Shown here in pieces: positions 1-11,542 of a stretch of 64,000 bases of DNA (the first letter of the stretch is position 1; the number at the start of each line of letters is the position of its first letter). The position numbers were made by a program, and so were the translations under genes. Under the pieces are notes generated by a model. That model saw only the letters and a program-made list of their open reading frames with translations. It did not search any database and was not told the DNA's origin. The stretch is from Acheta domesticus (lineage: Eukaryota; Arthropoda; Insecta; Orthoptera; Gryllidae): NCBI GenBank assembly GCA_031308135.1, contig JAHLJT010000631.1, forward strand, positions 4,999,371 through 5,063,370. Direction: 5' to 3'.

Positions 1-343
1 GGGCAATTCTCAATAGTTCGTTTTAAAAGGTTTGTAATTTATTTAAACCGATTGACAGCTGATAATTTATTTTATTCGATTTAATATTAGTGCACTAAAC
101 ATTTTTAAATGGTCTTTCAAGAGAGATGAAAAGATACAGCTTTAAGGTGCAATAATAAACAACCTTAGAACAAGGCCATTCTCTGTCTGTAAATACAGTC
201 TCAATGCCGTCATCTAGGTTTCACTTTCTGAATTTAATCGCTTCGCACAAACCGTTTTAAATTGCGACAGCCATCTTAAACGGCGCTCCTTTATATTCAA
301 GCAATAATTCGCACCAAAGAACAAGGCCTTTCAACGCGTGTAA
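1..343. repeat. Diverged direct repeat, ~150-bp offset
   Basis: No gene seen. A block near 171-235 (AACAAGGCC, then TGTAAAT, then CCGTC, then TTTCACTTTCT) recurs in the same order near 321-400, where it runs into a CpG-rich patch. This suggests an old partial tandem duplication. The copies are too diverged for a family assignment. Confidence 0.4.
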
Positions 344-545
344 ATGAAGCGTCCGTGTTGCCGTCGCGCGCCTCAACGGCACTTTCGTTTCACTTTCTCA
401 TTCATCAGCGGGCGCCGCGCGCTCGTGCGGCGCCGCCTGAATGGCGGATGCGGTGCGCGCGCGCCGCGCAGGGGGAGAAAGGTCCGCACGCGCACGCGGC
501 CAACGCACGCACCGCACGGCCTCCGCGCGGCCGTGACTGTCAGGG
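344..545. other. CpG-rich patch, function unknown
   Basis: A ~200-bp island of GC- and CpG-rich sequence inside AT-rich DNA. Short open frames exist on both strands, but none shows a recognisable domain, and open frames are expected by chance in GC-rich DNA. It is followed at 575-650 by a short tandem array of ATCGACGGAT-like units. It could be a promoter or first exon of an unseen gene, or a GC-rich repeat unit. A similar patch lies at 1140-1265. Confidence 0.3.
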
Positions 546-574
546 AGGCATGCGACAGGGATGTCGAGGTTTTC

Positions 575-1130
575 AAATCATCGACGGATGTACAAAATCA
601 TCGACGGATTTATAAAATCGACAGATTCATAAGATCGTCAATAGATTTAACATTGATATTTTGAAGGGGATGTTTTTTTTTTTAGCATAGATGTGGTTTC
701 CATATTTGTATGTGAATAATGTTTTTTTAAATAAAAAAAAGCATCACCGTTACAACATTCTATAATAATATTCAGATTTTTTGTAAATTATTCTTCAGAT
801 GATGGTGACCAAGGGTGAAAAATAAATAAAATAGATTTTTTGTCAATAAAGAAGTCTGCATTATTTTTTACTTATCGAATCAGATAATCTAAGTTTTGTT
901 TATTATACTGATGATTTTTTGGATTGAGTTTGTCAGATAAAGCTCAATTAAAAATTAACAAACGGGACCATTTTCAAATTCCGCGCGTGTATTTAATGGT
1001 TACTTATTCAGTTTTAAACATCGATGTTTAATGACATCTATGGTTTCGGGTCGATATTTTATTAATATCGACGTTTTAATTAAGAGCATCGATGTTCAGA
1101 AACATCTATGTTTTGTTGCCGATGTTTCAT
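575..1130. repeat. Short degenerate tandem units around ATCGA(C/T)G, with AT-rich filler
   Basis: ATCGACGGAT-like units occur at 577-640, and ATCGATGTT / ACATCTATG units occur at 1017-1130. Between them the sequence is AT-rich without a convincing ORF. The same motif class flanks both CpG-rich patches, suggesting one repeat unit present twice. Confidence 0.35.
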
Positions 1131-1139
1131 CCCAATTGT

Positions 1140-1265
1140 CAGGGCGCCGCGTCGCGACGGAAGCCCCCGGGCGCCTCGCCGCCCCGACGCGCCACGCCGC
1201 GCCACGCCGCGCCTACGCGTCATCACTTCGAGTAAAGGGGGCTGCCGGAAGCGAGACGTGCGGGG
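1140..1265. other. Second CpG-rich patch
   Basis: A ~125-bp stretch very rich in CG and GCC, including a short direct repeat of CGCCACGCCG near 1190-1212. It has the same setting as the patch at 344-545. No coding signal is recognised. Confidence 0.3.
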
Positions 1266-1820
1266 ATCCAAACGATGCAACTTGACAGCTTTTAAAACGA
1301 AAATAAAGCTGTTGGTAGTGAGCAGCTTCCGATGGTTGATTTAACATCATCAAGTTCATCAGCCTTTCATTTTGGATAATGAGTTTTCTAGCCGTTGTCG
1401 TGATTATAGCCTTCGTCGCTGTCGTCATAAATCCAAGGTTTGAATGGATTAAAGTCATGTTTCTCAAATCCCTCCGAAGATTTTTAGTTTAAAATTATAC
1501 AGAGTAAATCTTCGGGAAAGAATCTAACGTTTGTGCAATAAAAAGGTTAATAACGTACTCCAATGAAATTATTGTGGTAATTACGTTCCAGTTCTCGATT
1601 ATTGCATAAAATTTGTGGTATAGGTAGAGCGTGGTGTCTCGGATGGGCGGAGAGGGGGACTTACGTGATACCAGCGACGTTGAGAAACTTTTCTCTTCAC
1701 TCTTTCCTCTTAACAGAATCTCTAAACAGAAAAAAATACGCGGCGACCGAGTCTCTGTAAATCAGTTAAATATTACACTGATCATTAATTACGATGCAGG
1801 AATGTGCCTGGATACAAGTT

Positions 1821-2310
1821 GATTGATTGATTGATTGATTAACGTTCCCGGGCACGTCAATTGCTATGGTCATTATTCCCATTGGTGTAGTGAATGATTT
1901 ATCCCGGGAGGTGGCGGTGTTCCACCTATAATGTGAACTCCAGCGCCGAACTACACGTCAGCTTGAAATTTCCCCCAAAAGATACCTCCCCCACGGGGCT
2001 CCACCCCAACCGGGGAGAAACATTTGTCTCCCGACGTGTTTGATAGTCTGGCGCATATTGTGAATGGTATTTAGAGGAGAGGACAAGTAATACGAAGGAA
2101 ATATCGCGCGTGGTTCACGGCCCATTTGTGATGAGCCAAGAGTACTGTTCAGGCATTCGCATGAAATTGATGGGAAAAACTATAGAAAACTGCCGGTCCG
2201 ATCAGCCGATCGCTGGAATTCTGCAGATATGGTGGAATTCGGTCTACTTATATAGCTAGTATTATGAGTTGAAAATCCGCCTTGACTCGAACTCTAGAAC
2301 CTCCCTGTTG
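1821..2310 (-). mobile_element. tRNA-derived SINE with (AATC)n tail, copy A
   Basis: Read on the plus strand, the element begins with (GATT)n, passes a GGAGGTGGCGGTG core and a ...CATTCGC... segment, and ends with CGAACTCTAGAACCTCCC. On the minus strand this is a tRNA-like head (degenerate B box) followed by a body and an (AATC)n tail, the usual SINE order. The same family occurs at 2311-2850, 26930-27460, 27746-28305, 28875-29373, 34362-34752 plus 46979-47090, and 47127-47660, and in the duplicated segment. It abuts the next copy head to tail. This copy is diverged. Confidence 0.7.
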
Positions 2311-2850
2311 GTTGATTGATGATTCTGGGCGCGTCAACGGGATCGTTGGTCAAGGTCGTCGTCGTTATCCCCGTAAGTGTAGTGCATATTTAGTCGCTTA
2401 ATGTGGCGGTGATCTTCCCCCGCTGGATGGCGAGACCCGGCGACCTACATGTCAGCTTACGGGCTTTTCCCAAACCAGATTTCTCGCATCAGCTAGACAC
2501 CGCTCCAGCCAGGGCAAGCTTGTAACCTACTGACTGGTCTCCCGACGTGCACTAGTGTGGTGGATGTAAATTGTGTAAATAAGGGCGAAGGACAAGGAAT
2601 AGGAAGGAAGGAAAGAACGCGCGCGGTCCAGCAATCACCTGGTGTTGGTCAGTGAAACCATAGAATACTACCACTCAGAGTAGCCTGCCGTAAGAATTAT
2701 CCTCCAGACAGCAAGTGAATTCGACCTACCTATGTAGCTAGTGTTGAAAATCCTGCCCCCATCGGGTCTCGAACCGAGGACCTCCCGGTCAGACGCACTG
2801 TACAGTGTCATCGACTGATGCCCTGAGCTACCAAGTCGGCAGAACTTCCC
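2311..2850 (-). mobile_element. tRNA-derived SINE, copy B (best-preserved pol III promoter)
   Basis: This has the family body plus the clearest internal RNA polymerase III promoter in the window. On the minus strand there is an A-box-like TAGCTCAGGG (2821-2830) and a B-box-like GGTTCGAGACC (2765-2775), about 45 bp apart as in tRNA genes. This supports a tRNA origin for the head. It lies in the same orientation as, and directly next to, copy A. Confidence 0.75.
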
Positions 2851-3517
2851 GGTGAGAGTCGTTACAGAGACATCGGTAATACTGGCTCTGAGTAATGCTG
2901 TCAGTGAATACAAATTACAGGAGGCGGGAGAACTTTGAGAAGGAGGTCAAAGTGGTCTGGTCTAGTGGTCAAGTTACTATGTGCAGGGGAGGCGGTTCAA
3001 GGGGCACGAAGTCCGTGTTACGTCACCCATGAAGGAGGAGACGATGATCTGCCAACATCATGCAGATAGAAGAAATTAGTTCCCAAGCCTTTTTTAAGTC
3101 CCTCATTCCCTCGAGCGACGCCGCTGGCCAATTAAAGTGCCTCCAATAATTCCGGCAATGCCTGCATAACTTGTCACATCGTTTCCACTAATCTCTACAG
3201 ATTCTCTTTTTATTGCTACAGACAAATCTTTTAAATTTGTTGAACAAAACGGAAAGCTTGACGTTACGTGGTCATCAGCCAATGAAGTAATTTGAAGCGC
3301 TGAATTATCAAAGTGATCAAAAATGTAAGGAAGAAATTATGCAAACCGGTAAGGTTAACTTCTAGACAAGAAATACATAAATTAAAGTTCCATCTAAAAA
3401 GCATTTTTAGATTCATCTCCTAAAAATTACAAAACGCTTTGGCTTTCGGTGAAGAGGTGACACGATGGGCCTTGGAATCGTGATTTCGAACCTACCGTAA
3501 AATTATACACTTCCCAA
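2851..3517. other. Intergenic, no gene seen
   Basis: Mixed-composition sequence without a recognisable ORF. Around 2955-3010 there is a weakly tRNA-like stretch (GTGGTCTAGTGGTCAAG followed by GGCGGTTCAAG), perhaps a decayed SINE head. The rest is AT-rich. Confidence 0.3.
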
Positions 3518-3519
3518 TA

Positions 3520-4411
3520 CAGTAATTCCTCGACATCCACAAATTCGCTCTTCGCGAGTACCGAAAATTCGCGTTTAGAGAAATGCTACCGGTTTTAACA
3601 TTCGCGACTTCAACATTCGGGAGTGCGTCTTTTGGTCGTCCTTTTTTTAAAGCTAGCACATTTTATTTCCTTTATCAATGTTATCTGGGAAATGAACTCG
3701 GCAGACACCGGAGCTCAAAGTATCACGTTTTGCAAAAATATCAAAGTTGAAATGTTAATTCACATTAATAGAATATGTAATTGTAAAATAATTCAATTCA
3801 GTTGCGTGAAACTGGAGGTAAGGGTTTTGGCCACATGAACAGAAAAGCCATTCAGGATCTGTGCAACCCTCATTATAATGACCTCACTGAAGAGCAGCTT
3901 CGGGATATCATCAGCGAAGAAAAGCTCGAATGTAATGAAGTAACAGAAGCGAACTGCGTCCTGGACCAATTTCAATGTTAAAGCTGTTATTGGCGTTCTA
4001 AAAATTCAACAAGCTCTGGTGGAAAGAGCATTCGAATGTGATCCGAACATGGAAATAACTTCGAAATTTGAGAGAGAAATAGAAGCAGCGACTTTACCAT
4101 GTTTGGATATTAGAACAAAGAGGAGTGTGATTAACCAAAAAAATAAACAAATCACTGTCAACTTTGAAATTAGTTTCAAATATTGTTTTATTTCTTATCT
4201 CTGAGATGTTAATTGTGAATTGTTTTAGTAGCACTTACTCCGTTTTTCTGCACTTGTTTATTAGAATTTTTTCTTTCTTTTTTATACAGTTTTTCGATAT
4301 CCAGGAATCTAGCCCACATTTCTTCATTAAAATATAGACTCAAAATACGCGTGTTTGACATTCGTGAGGTTTTTGGGGAATCTAACTCTCGCGAATGTTG
4401 AGAGATTACTG
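3520..4411 (+). mobile_element. Tigger/pogo-like DNA transposon relic (Tc1/mariner superfamily)
   Basis: The ends are inverted repeats: CAGTAATTCCTCGACA at 3520 and, read on the minus strand from 4411, CAGTAATCTCTCAACATTCGC. Both ends are flanked by the dinucleotide TA (3518-3519 and 4412-4413), as expected for Tc1/mariner-type targets. The interior (about 3840-4180) keeps open stretches resembling the C-terminal part of a pogo/Tigger transposase: an acidic ...LTEEQLRDIISEEK... region, then ...ALVERAFECD... in another frame. At ~890 bp it is much shorter than autonomous Tigger elements (~2.5 kb) and is frame-broken, so it is a non-functional internal-deletion relic. Confidence 0.65.
3840..4185 (+). 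pseudogene. Tigger/pogo transposase C-terminal fragment
   Basis: This lies inside the TA-flanked element at 3520-4411. Readable segments include NDLTEEQLRDIISEEKLE and, after a stop and frame change near 3980, ALVERAFECDPNMEI and IEAATLPCLDIRTKRSV. The acidic, charged C-terminal composition suits pogo-group transposases, which bind terminal inverted repeats through an N-terminal HTH and cut with a DDE/D domain. Neither of those domains is visible here. The frame is interrupted, so no product is expected. The family call is by composition and by the TIR/TA ends, not by alignment. Confidence 0.45.
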
Positions 4412-4413
4412 TA

Positions 4414-5745
4414 TTGAGATGATTGCAATACCTCCAGGAATACTGAACGAGCAATTTTCACAAGGCCAAACATCAGCCAAGTATGAAGTTGTTTGTGAAG
4501 CAGATACAAAACAGAAATTAATATTTTAAGTTCTTCATTAGAAGTCAACATTATTGGTAAAAATACGTGCACAATTCGCATATCACGTAAAAATACAAAT
4601 AAAACATATTTCGAAGAAGAACACCAAAATGTCATTTGTTGATTTTGTAATTCACTTAGTCTATAAATGAAGTACGAATTAAAAAATATAGGCAGTGCAA
4701 GTCTGTAAGAGGATACTCCTCTGAAAATTATTGTCATGTGAAGTTTCTGCTATTTTAGTTTTCGTCCACCAGAGAGAATTTTGAAATCCTTTTTATGGCA
4801 ATTTTCATCAGCCAATGAACAGAAACCTGAAACTTCGTGTCACGCAAGTTGCAATAAATTCTTGCCATGTGTGCCAATATGCTGAACATGAAAGGACCCG
4901 GAGGCTGCCAGATGTTGCTGCTCAAAATTTTCCTCATAACTAGAGTAACAGGATGATTTTGATATAAGACTGTGAATGAACCTGTTTATAGTAAAGTTTT
5001 CACACGCAACATTCTCACACATGTTTTCCTCTATTGCGTATGAATGAATATTCCTGTATATGAAAAGAGGTCATATTAACTTATCCAAAATAGAGTTCAC
5101 TACTGTTAATTTTATGGTAAAATTTATTCCTAATTGTAAGATTTGATTCAGGTTTGTATTTCGTTTCGTATTTTCCGCTGTCCTTCACGATGGTTGACCA
5201 ACTTTTGTCATTTAAGGGCTTCTTATTGAAATAAGGTGGTTTTCGTAATTTTTAGTTACAGTAATTCTGCTTCTGTCACGAGGATTGTATAAATGATTCT
5301 TTATGCTCGAAATCACGCCAAGATGTGGTAGGCAAATGTTGATTTGGCCGTATCGCGAAATACGTTTCGCCGCAGAAAAGTAAAAACTTGCGAGGCTTCT
5401 TCTTCGTCCCTCACAACATATCCAAAATTTAGCAGCTCGGAACGTCCCGTTGTAAAACAGATCTCAATGAAGCTGACCAGGAATTTTAGATACTATAGGT
5501 TTATATTTGCACATAAAGTTATGTAAGGTAGTACCTTCTATAATGAAGGAGGAATAGCGATTTCTAAAAAGACAAACAATGGAATATTTACGTAATCCTT
5601 GTCCTGAAATTTTCCATACAGTATTGCAATACAAAGCTTACATTTGTTCGCTAAACTGCAATATGGAGTATCAAAGTTGATTATACAAACAGTACACACT
5701 TATCATGTTGCCGTCACTCTTGCAGAAAACTGAGGAATTTAGTTC
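4414..5745. other. AT-rich non-coding DNA
   Basis: Only short, compositionally random ORFs on both strands. No repeat with visible ends, no tRNA-like box and no splice-bounded coding block was recognised. Confidence 0.5.
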
Positions 5746-5795
5746 CGATGTTATAGTATCGATGTATAGTATCGATATAGTATCGATGAAACGTC
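5746..5795. repeat. Short tandem (TATAGTATCGAT)n
   Basis: Three to four imperfect copies of TATAGTATCGAT occur in about 45 bp. This looks like a simple replication-slippage repeat. Confidence 0.6.
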
Positions 5796-8700
5796 TTTTC
5801 GAAATTTCCTGAGACCGTAATTACAACTAATGGATGGAGCAATACGTTACGACAGTTCGCACGGCAAAAAGAAATTACATGTAATATCTGTAGTTGGGAA
5901 TGTTCATCAGTGCATGTGTCCTAACAACGATTTCTCACGTCCGTCTAGTTTGCCTCATTTGCTCAACAAACTATTTGGTTCACAGAGGTTGGCGCTGAGG
6001 CGGTTTTTTCAGCAAACTCTCATTTGGGTCCAGTTGGTCAGTTGGTTTTTAGCCTATAGCTAACCCTTTCATCAACAACATTTCAGAAAATGAGCACGGT
6101 GTGTATGTCGAAATTTGGGCTACTTAGAAGTCAGCTGTACGGAAAATTTTACTCGCTGATTTCCTCGTGTCGCAACGTTTCTTTTTAACGTTTCTTTTGG
6201 TCCATTCGTTCTTTCTGCAAGGAAAATTGTATTCGGAAATACATATTCTTGATTTACAGAAATAATATTTAGTTAACATCACAAGAAGAGACATCTTGAT
6301 AAAACTCTCTTTCAAGGCAAATGGAATTGAAATAATAGTTGCTATTAAGGAGACAGGTATACCACATTAAGTATAAAGCGTATAAAACAATTATTCGGTC
6401 AAATAATCTCATAAAGGTGGTAAAATATGGTTTGCTTCACGACACATTGAAGAATTATAGAGTGCAATGTAAATACACAGAACGACTGAATAACACGAAG
6501 CAAAATATAATTAATAAATATGTTTATGGTTAGGTTAAGTCAAACCACAAGATATCTCGACCGAGAATCGACTTGGTTGACACCCAAATGTTCTGAAATT
6601 TGTGGTGAGAATAAAACTATCCATTGTTCCCAGGATTGCGATAATAAAAAAGGCATTTTAAGGTCACACAAAATACATCGCTACATTGCATATAGTATGA
6701 TATATTTCCTTGTTTGAAATCTTATGCTATGATTTTGACAAATTTCGAAACAACTCGGAAAGAAAACACAGGTTTGGAGAACGGGTTAATAGTCGAGATA
6801 TGTATTTTTCTGCAAACGGTATAAAAAGCACCCACATTGCTCGCAGTAGTGGAATGGGTGGATCTAGATTTAGATATCGGAAACTGTTGCTGGTTCGGTG
6901 GGCTAGCGGAGGCGGTCCGGTGAGGCCGTCCACGTGCGCTCGGCCGGACCCGGACCGCTGACGACATATTACCACATTCCACCTTCCGCCCGATTACGTG
7001 CACTCCGAGCCTAAACCACGCAGATTTCCTGCTACAGTGAAGCTCATACGTTGTAGAGCTCATAACGTTTGTTATGAGCTTCACTATGCCACATTGCGTT
7101 CAAATGCCGCATTGCGTTTGTGGCATTGTCTGTTTTTTAACGAACTATTCAAATTCTTGATTACCCCTATGATAACGGATTTACATGAAAACGCTTCTGA
7201 AGGTCATCGGTTTAATGGAGTCAACTGCTTTCCATTACGAATTCAGAGGAAATATATCAATGGAGTCAAGATACTTTTGCATAAACGGTTGAGCACTCTC
7301 CCTAGAGTGGACACGAAAGGGCACATTCATGTCACCAAGACCATTGATGCTTCTACAAACGTGAAGTAAATCCATCTGATTTCAGTAGGACTAAATGACT
7401 TAATATAAATATATTTTAACATCACAGAACATACTCTATTTATTGAAAGTATGAATATCTAGTTAATTATCGCCGTTAAAATATCAATTATTCGATAATT
7501 GAAGGCTCCAAAATCCAGATGTTGAGATATGAACTACATAAAAAAATTATATTTACTGATCTTTTTGTCAAATTAATACTTTTATTTAAAAAATCATAGC
7601 CTCCTTTTCGCAGCCTTACAAACTTGAACCCATATCAACTTAACGACCAGGGTATAATAAGAAAAAACAGACCCGAAGGCCCTAATTTGACCTGTGGAAG
7701 TTTTAGAGTAAGAAAAGAGCAACAAGGAACGAAAGATAGTAAGCTGAGGTAGACAAATCAAAGAACTTGGCGTAGTTAATTTGTCGACGTATTGCAGATT
7801 TCATTTTCATGAATTATTTGCTTTTATATCAACGTGATCACTTGATTTTAGGTTTCCAAATTGAAGGAAGCCAACCGTGATATCTGGAGTAGTAACTTCA
7901 AAGAAATTATTTGTTTAAGCCCATTTGCCTTGTCTGGGCGAGTAACGTTGCATTGCAAAGTTATTTAATTACGATTCATTCACATTTTATGTCCTCATTT
8001 GAGATCTTGTCATTTTTCAAACGAAACATTCTTATACTGTAACTTTCAGAGAGAATAAATAGTGAAGAAGTTTTCCTTGTTGCTCAGTCATACGGAATAG
8101 TGATCGACGCAACTGAAGGTGTGTCGCTTTCACTTGCGTAACAGTCGAAATTCGCGGCCACCAGTGACCCAAATCCTCTTGGCACTCCATCTTCGAACTA
8201 AACGAGACTTCAAGTGCATCTCTGACGACGAACAGTTGTCTGTTGGCAACACTCTCGAGTATGTTAATGCAGATAGGCCTGCTCAGCTGACCGTACCAAC
8301 ACAAAAGACCGTTAAGAAATATGTCTATTGACGAGAACTGAAAGTGCATTATGGACAGTGATAATGCATTTATAAGAGAGATATTGCGCAGCAACATCTA
8401 AAAAAAATAGACCTCCTGTAAGTTTGCAATCGTGAACATTTTGTAATGTTAAATCCATTACGATCTCTCTGAAAGTACTATTTCTCAATTTTTCTTTAGC
8501 AACTGTTTGAAGTTAATCAGCTATAAACACTTGCTTCTGACAACAAAAAAATACACTTCGTGATGAAACATTACGATAGCTAAGGCTCACACACAGTCGA
8601 AAGCGACCATAGTCACATGAATTCAAATTAGTTGAACGGATGCAACCTATCTGCTTTAATAAGAGTGTCATGAGTACTTTGGATACACCATGAATTTCGA

Positions 8701-11542
8701 TAAAATATGACTAAAACATGATAGAATCTATCACATTTCTGCAAAACTCTGAATGCGAATGAACTACTGTAGTGTGATTTTCTTAAATAAAACACCAGGA
8801 CTAACTGTCTTAACATATGATGGCCTCTCCCATATTCCGCAATCTCCTAATCCGATTGGTCCGTAAAACGGACGGAGAGACTCTCATAACCTCTGAGGAA
8901 CAAACGGGGAACAGGAAGTGGCTCAAGTTATCCACAACTTTTCCCGCTCAGTTGCTACTGCAAGTAGCCAACACCTCGATGAAGACGTACGCCAGGCAAT
9001 TGGACGGACTAAGCTTTCCCTCTTACTCAACACACGACCCGCAATGCCAAGTTCTTCTCGCACACACAGAAAGAATAGCACCGCTCCCTACGCCTGTTAG
9101 CACAGGAAGTGCAAGATAGAGCCCCGTGTAACACTCCGAAGAGGAATCCTTTACACTGTTCTCTTCCTGTTCATCACGTGCTTTCTCGTAGTATCCCGTT
9201 TCTTACGATCGCTCTGCCCTTCACGTCTGCTCGCCGCTCGCTTTCCAGAAGGCCCAGAAAACAAATGCCGCAAACCACGCTGACAGCAGGCCAAGCCCCG
9301 CAAACGGGACGAAAGAACGAAATAAAGTCGTTCGATAGCGTTCGGCGTAACAAGTTACGTCACGGGACTTCTTTGTAGAAACTGTCGTTGGCTGTATTTG
9401 TTTTAGACTCGATTCCACGGGGAAGCGGTCACATTTACGAGCGCCGACTTTCTCTGATGGATTCCCCGCTGTTGGGTTCGGTGCCGGTTTCTAGTACGCG
9501 ACCCTGACGAAGGCAGCGCGCAAGTAGCGTCGACGTCGGAGTGGTAAACATCGTCCTCTTGACAAATATTTTTGATGTTCGGAAGACTAAACAAATTAAA
9601 ACATACATCCGTTTTCTTCTAAAAATGTTCACGCATAGTTTTCTCTGACTGATTATGAATGGGGAACTACTAATCACTTGTTAAAAATACGACGAATTTA
9701 AAATACGTAAAGAAACGCGTTTCAAAGATGGGATTCTCCCTACATTGTCAACATTAAGTTTGCTTCACAGTGTTGACGGAAATATAAAATGTCTTCAATA
9801 AATTAGATTCCATGAATTGCTACATACAAATTTGAGAAAAAATAGGAATCTAATCACTTCTATACACTCTTAAGGAAAGATGTAGTTTTTATTCAATTTA
9901 GAAGATACAATTTAAATAAAATCCATAAGCGTGCTACTACGGGGCAAGGAATTATTCCCAAGATGCATCAAATGACGAAGAGCAAAAGAATTAGCATATT
10001 AATATGTAAGGGAAAGGACAGGTGTACACGCAACCCGCAGCACACTTAACACTGCAACACACGTTACATTGAGGATAACCCGGAAATATCCCTTAATCCT
10101 TTTGAGCATTCTGAAGGAATCCTAATTATGTTTCCTTATACTGTGATTACAGTAGAATATGAGACCTTCATTAAGGCTCTATTGTATTCGTGGATGGTAT
10201 CCTCACTCTGTTGACAGGGTTGCCAGAAACGTTCCACGTTGGGATGCAGTGTAGAGCTATTTTCTCTTCTAAAACAATGCTTCAAAAAGTAGTGGAGAGT
10301 TCGCACGAGTCCAAACAATATTAATTACTTGAAGATTAGAGATTATTGTTTTCATTCATTGCTGAACTGATTTGTTTCGGACAGTAATCCGCTTATTTTT
10401 GATAATTATGATCTTTGATTATTATAATTTAAGATGTTACTTTTTAGTAAGAAGAGAGGAAATCGGAATCAAAGTTTTCACAGGGCGATTGCGAAATGAT
10501 ATTCCCATTCTTAAGAAGTTAATTTTTTTCAATTACCTCCACAACGAAGGAACCCTAAGGTTATTTCTACAACTGCGAGTGGTTCTGGGGTTGATTCCCT
10601 CCAGAAGTGTAATTTTAGTGCTGGAAAACTACTTGGACAAAGAAGTTAACAATCATACCAACAAAAGTTAGGGATTCTCAAAACAATTCTTAGAATAAGT
10701 CAGGATCTTCATTACAATGAATGTTTTAACTGCTAGCGGCAAACGGTAAAAAGTGATAACTCTCGCCAGATCAAGAATGCAGAGCGGATTGATAAACAAA
10801 ATAAAACACACAACAAAATATAAAAACAAAATATATAACCACTAATTTCTAGTCAAAACAACTCAAATATGATGGCAATTTCAATGAGTAAAACTTTCGC
10901 ATGTTTGCAAATAACAGTTCGAGTCGTAAATCAAAGAAAAAGGATTGGAAAAAGTTGGCATGCGAAATTCTAGCAGTATATACGCGTAATGTTACACGTT
11001 GCATACCTGTCGCACATAATCTGCCCTCTTGTTACATAGAGACGTAAAACCTGCGACTGACTGCTAACAATGTTAATCAATAGTCAAACGTTACAAACTT
11101 CCTGTAACTAAAACTAACGGTTAAGAAACTCGTCAGGTTGTTGAAGTAACCGATTATCTATACAGGAAGGTAAGTAATGGAGTGTAACGCAAATAAATGC
11201 AATTGCAAGGAATTATTTTCAAGAAAGCGTTTTGAACATGGTTCTAACGTTTAACACATTGGTTGATATCTGTGACACGGAAATTCATTAGCAGCTTTTA
11301 GGAGTTTTGAAATTAAAATTTCATTAAATTCCAGGCCAGAAAATAAAAAGCGAATTCCTATCGTATTTCTAATTTACAATTTTCGGATGGTGAATTTTAT
11401 TGCCATTATTTCTAGAGAGTTAAATAAATTCGTATTTGAGAAACAAGGTAAACATATTAAATTTTCTTCATCTATGTCTAAAAATGGTATTAAGTATGTT
11501 GTATGTATTTGAAATTTTCCTCTGCATTATTTGCCTGTCTTT
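5796..11542. other. AT-rich non-coding DNA, no gene recognised
   Basis: About 5.7 kb with no recognised gene or element. The longest open frames, at 6998-7369, 8817-9119 (plus) and 6722-7084 (minus), have no signal peptide, membrane pattern or domain motif I know. A small hairpin lies at 7055-7081 (CTCATAAC / GTTATGAG). A modestly GC-richer stretch at 8820-9540 could hide an exon or an old repeat but has no clear splice-bounded coding block. Confidence 0.4.

Noticed and set aside
8817..9119. 100-codon plus-strand frame as a gene
   Set aside because: No known motif, signal peptide, splice or polyadenylation context was seen; overlapping frames of similar length exist.
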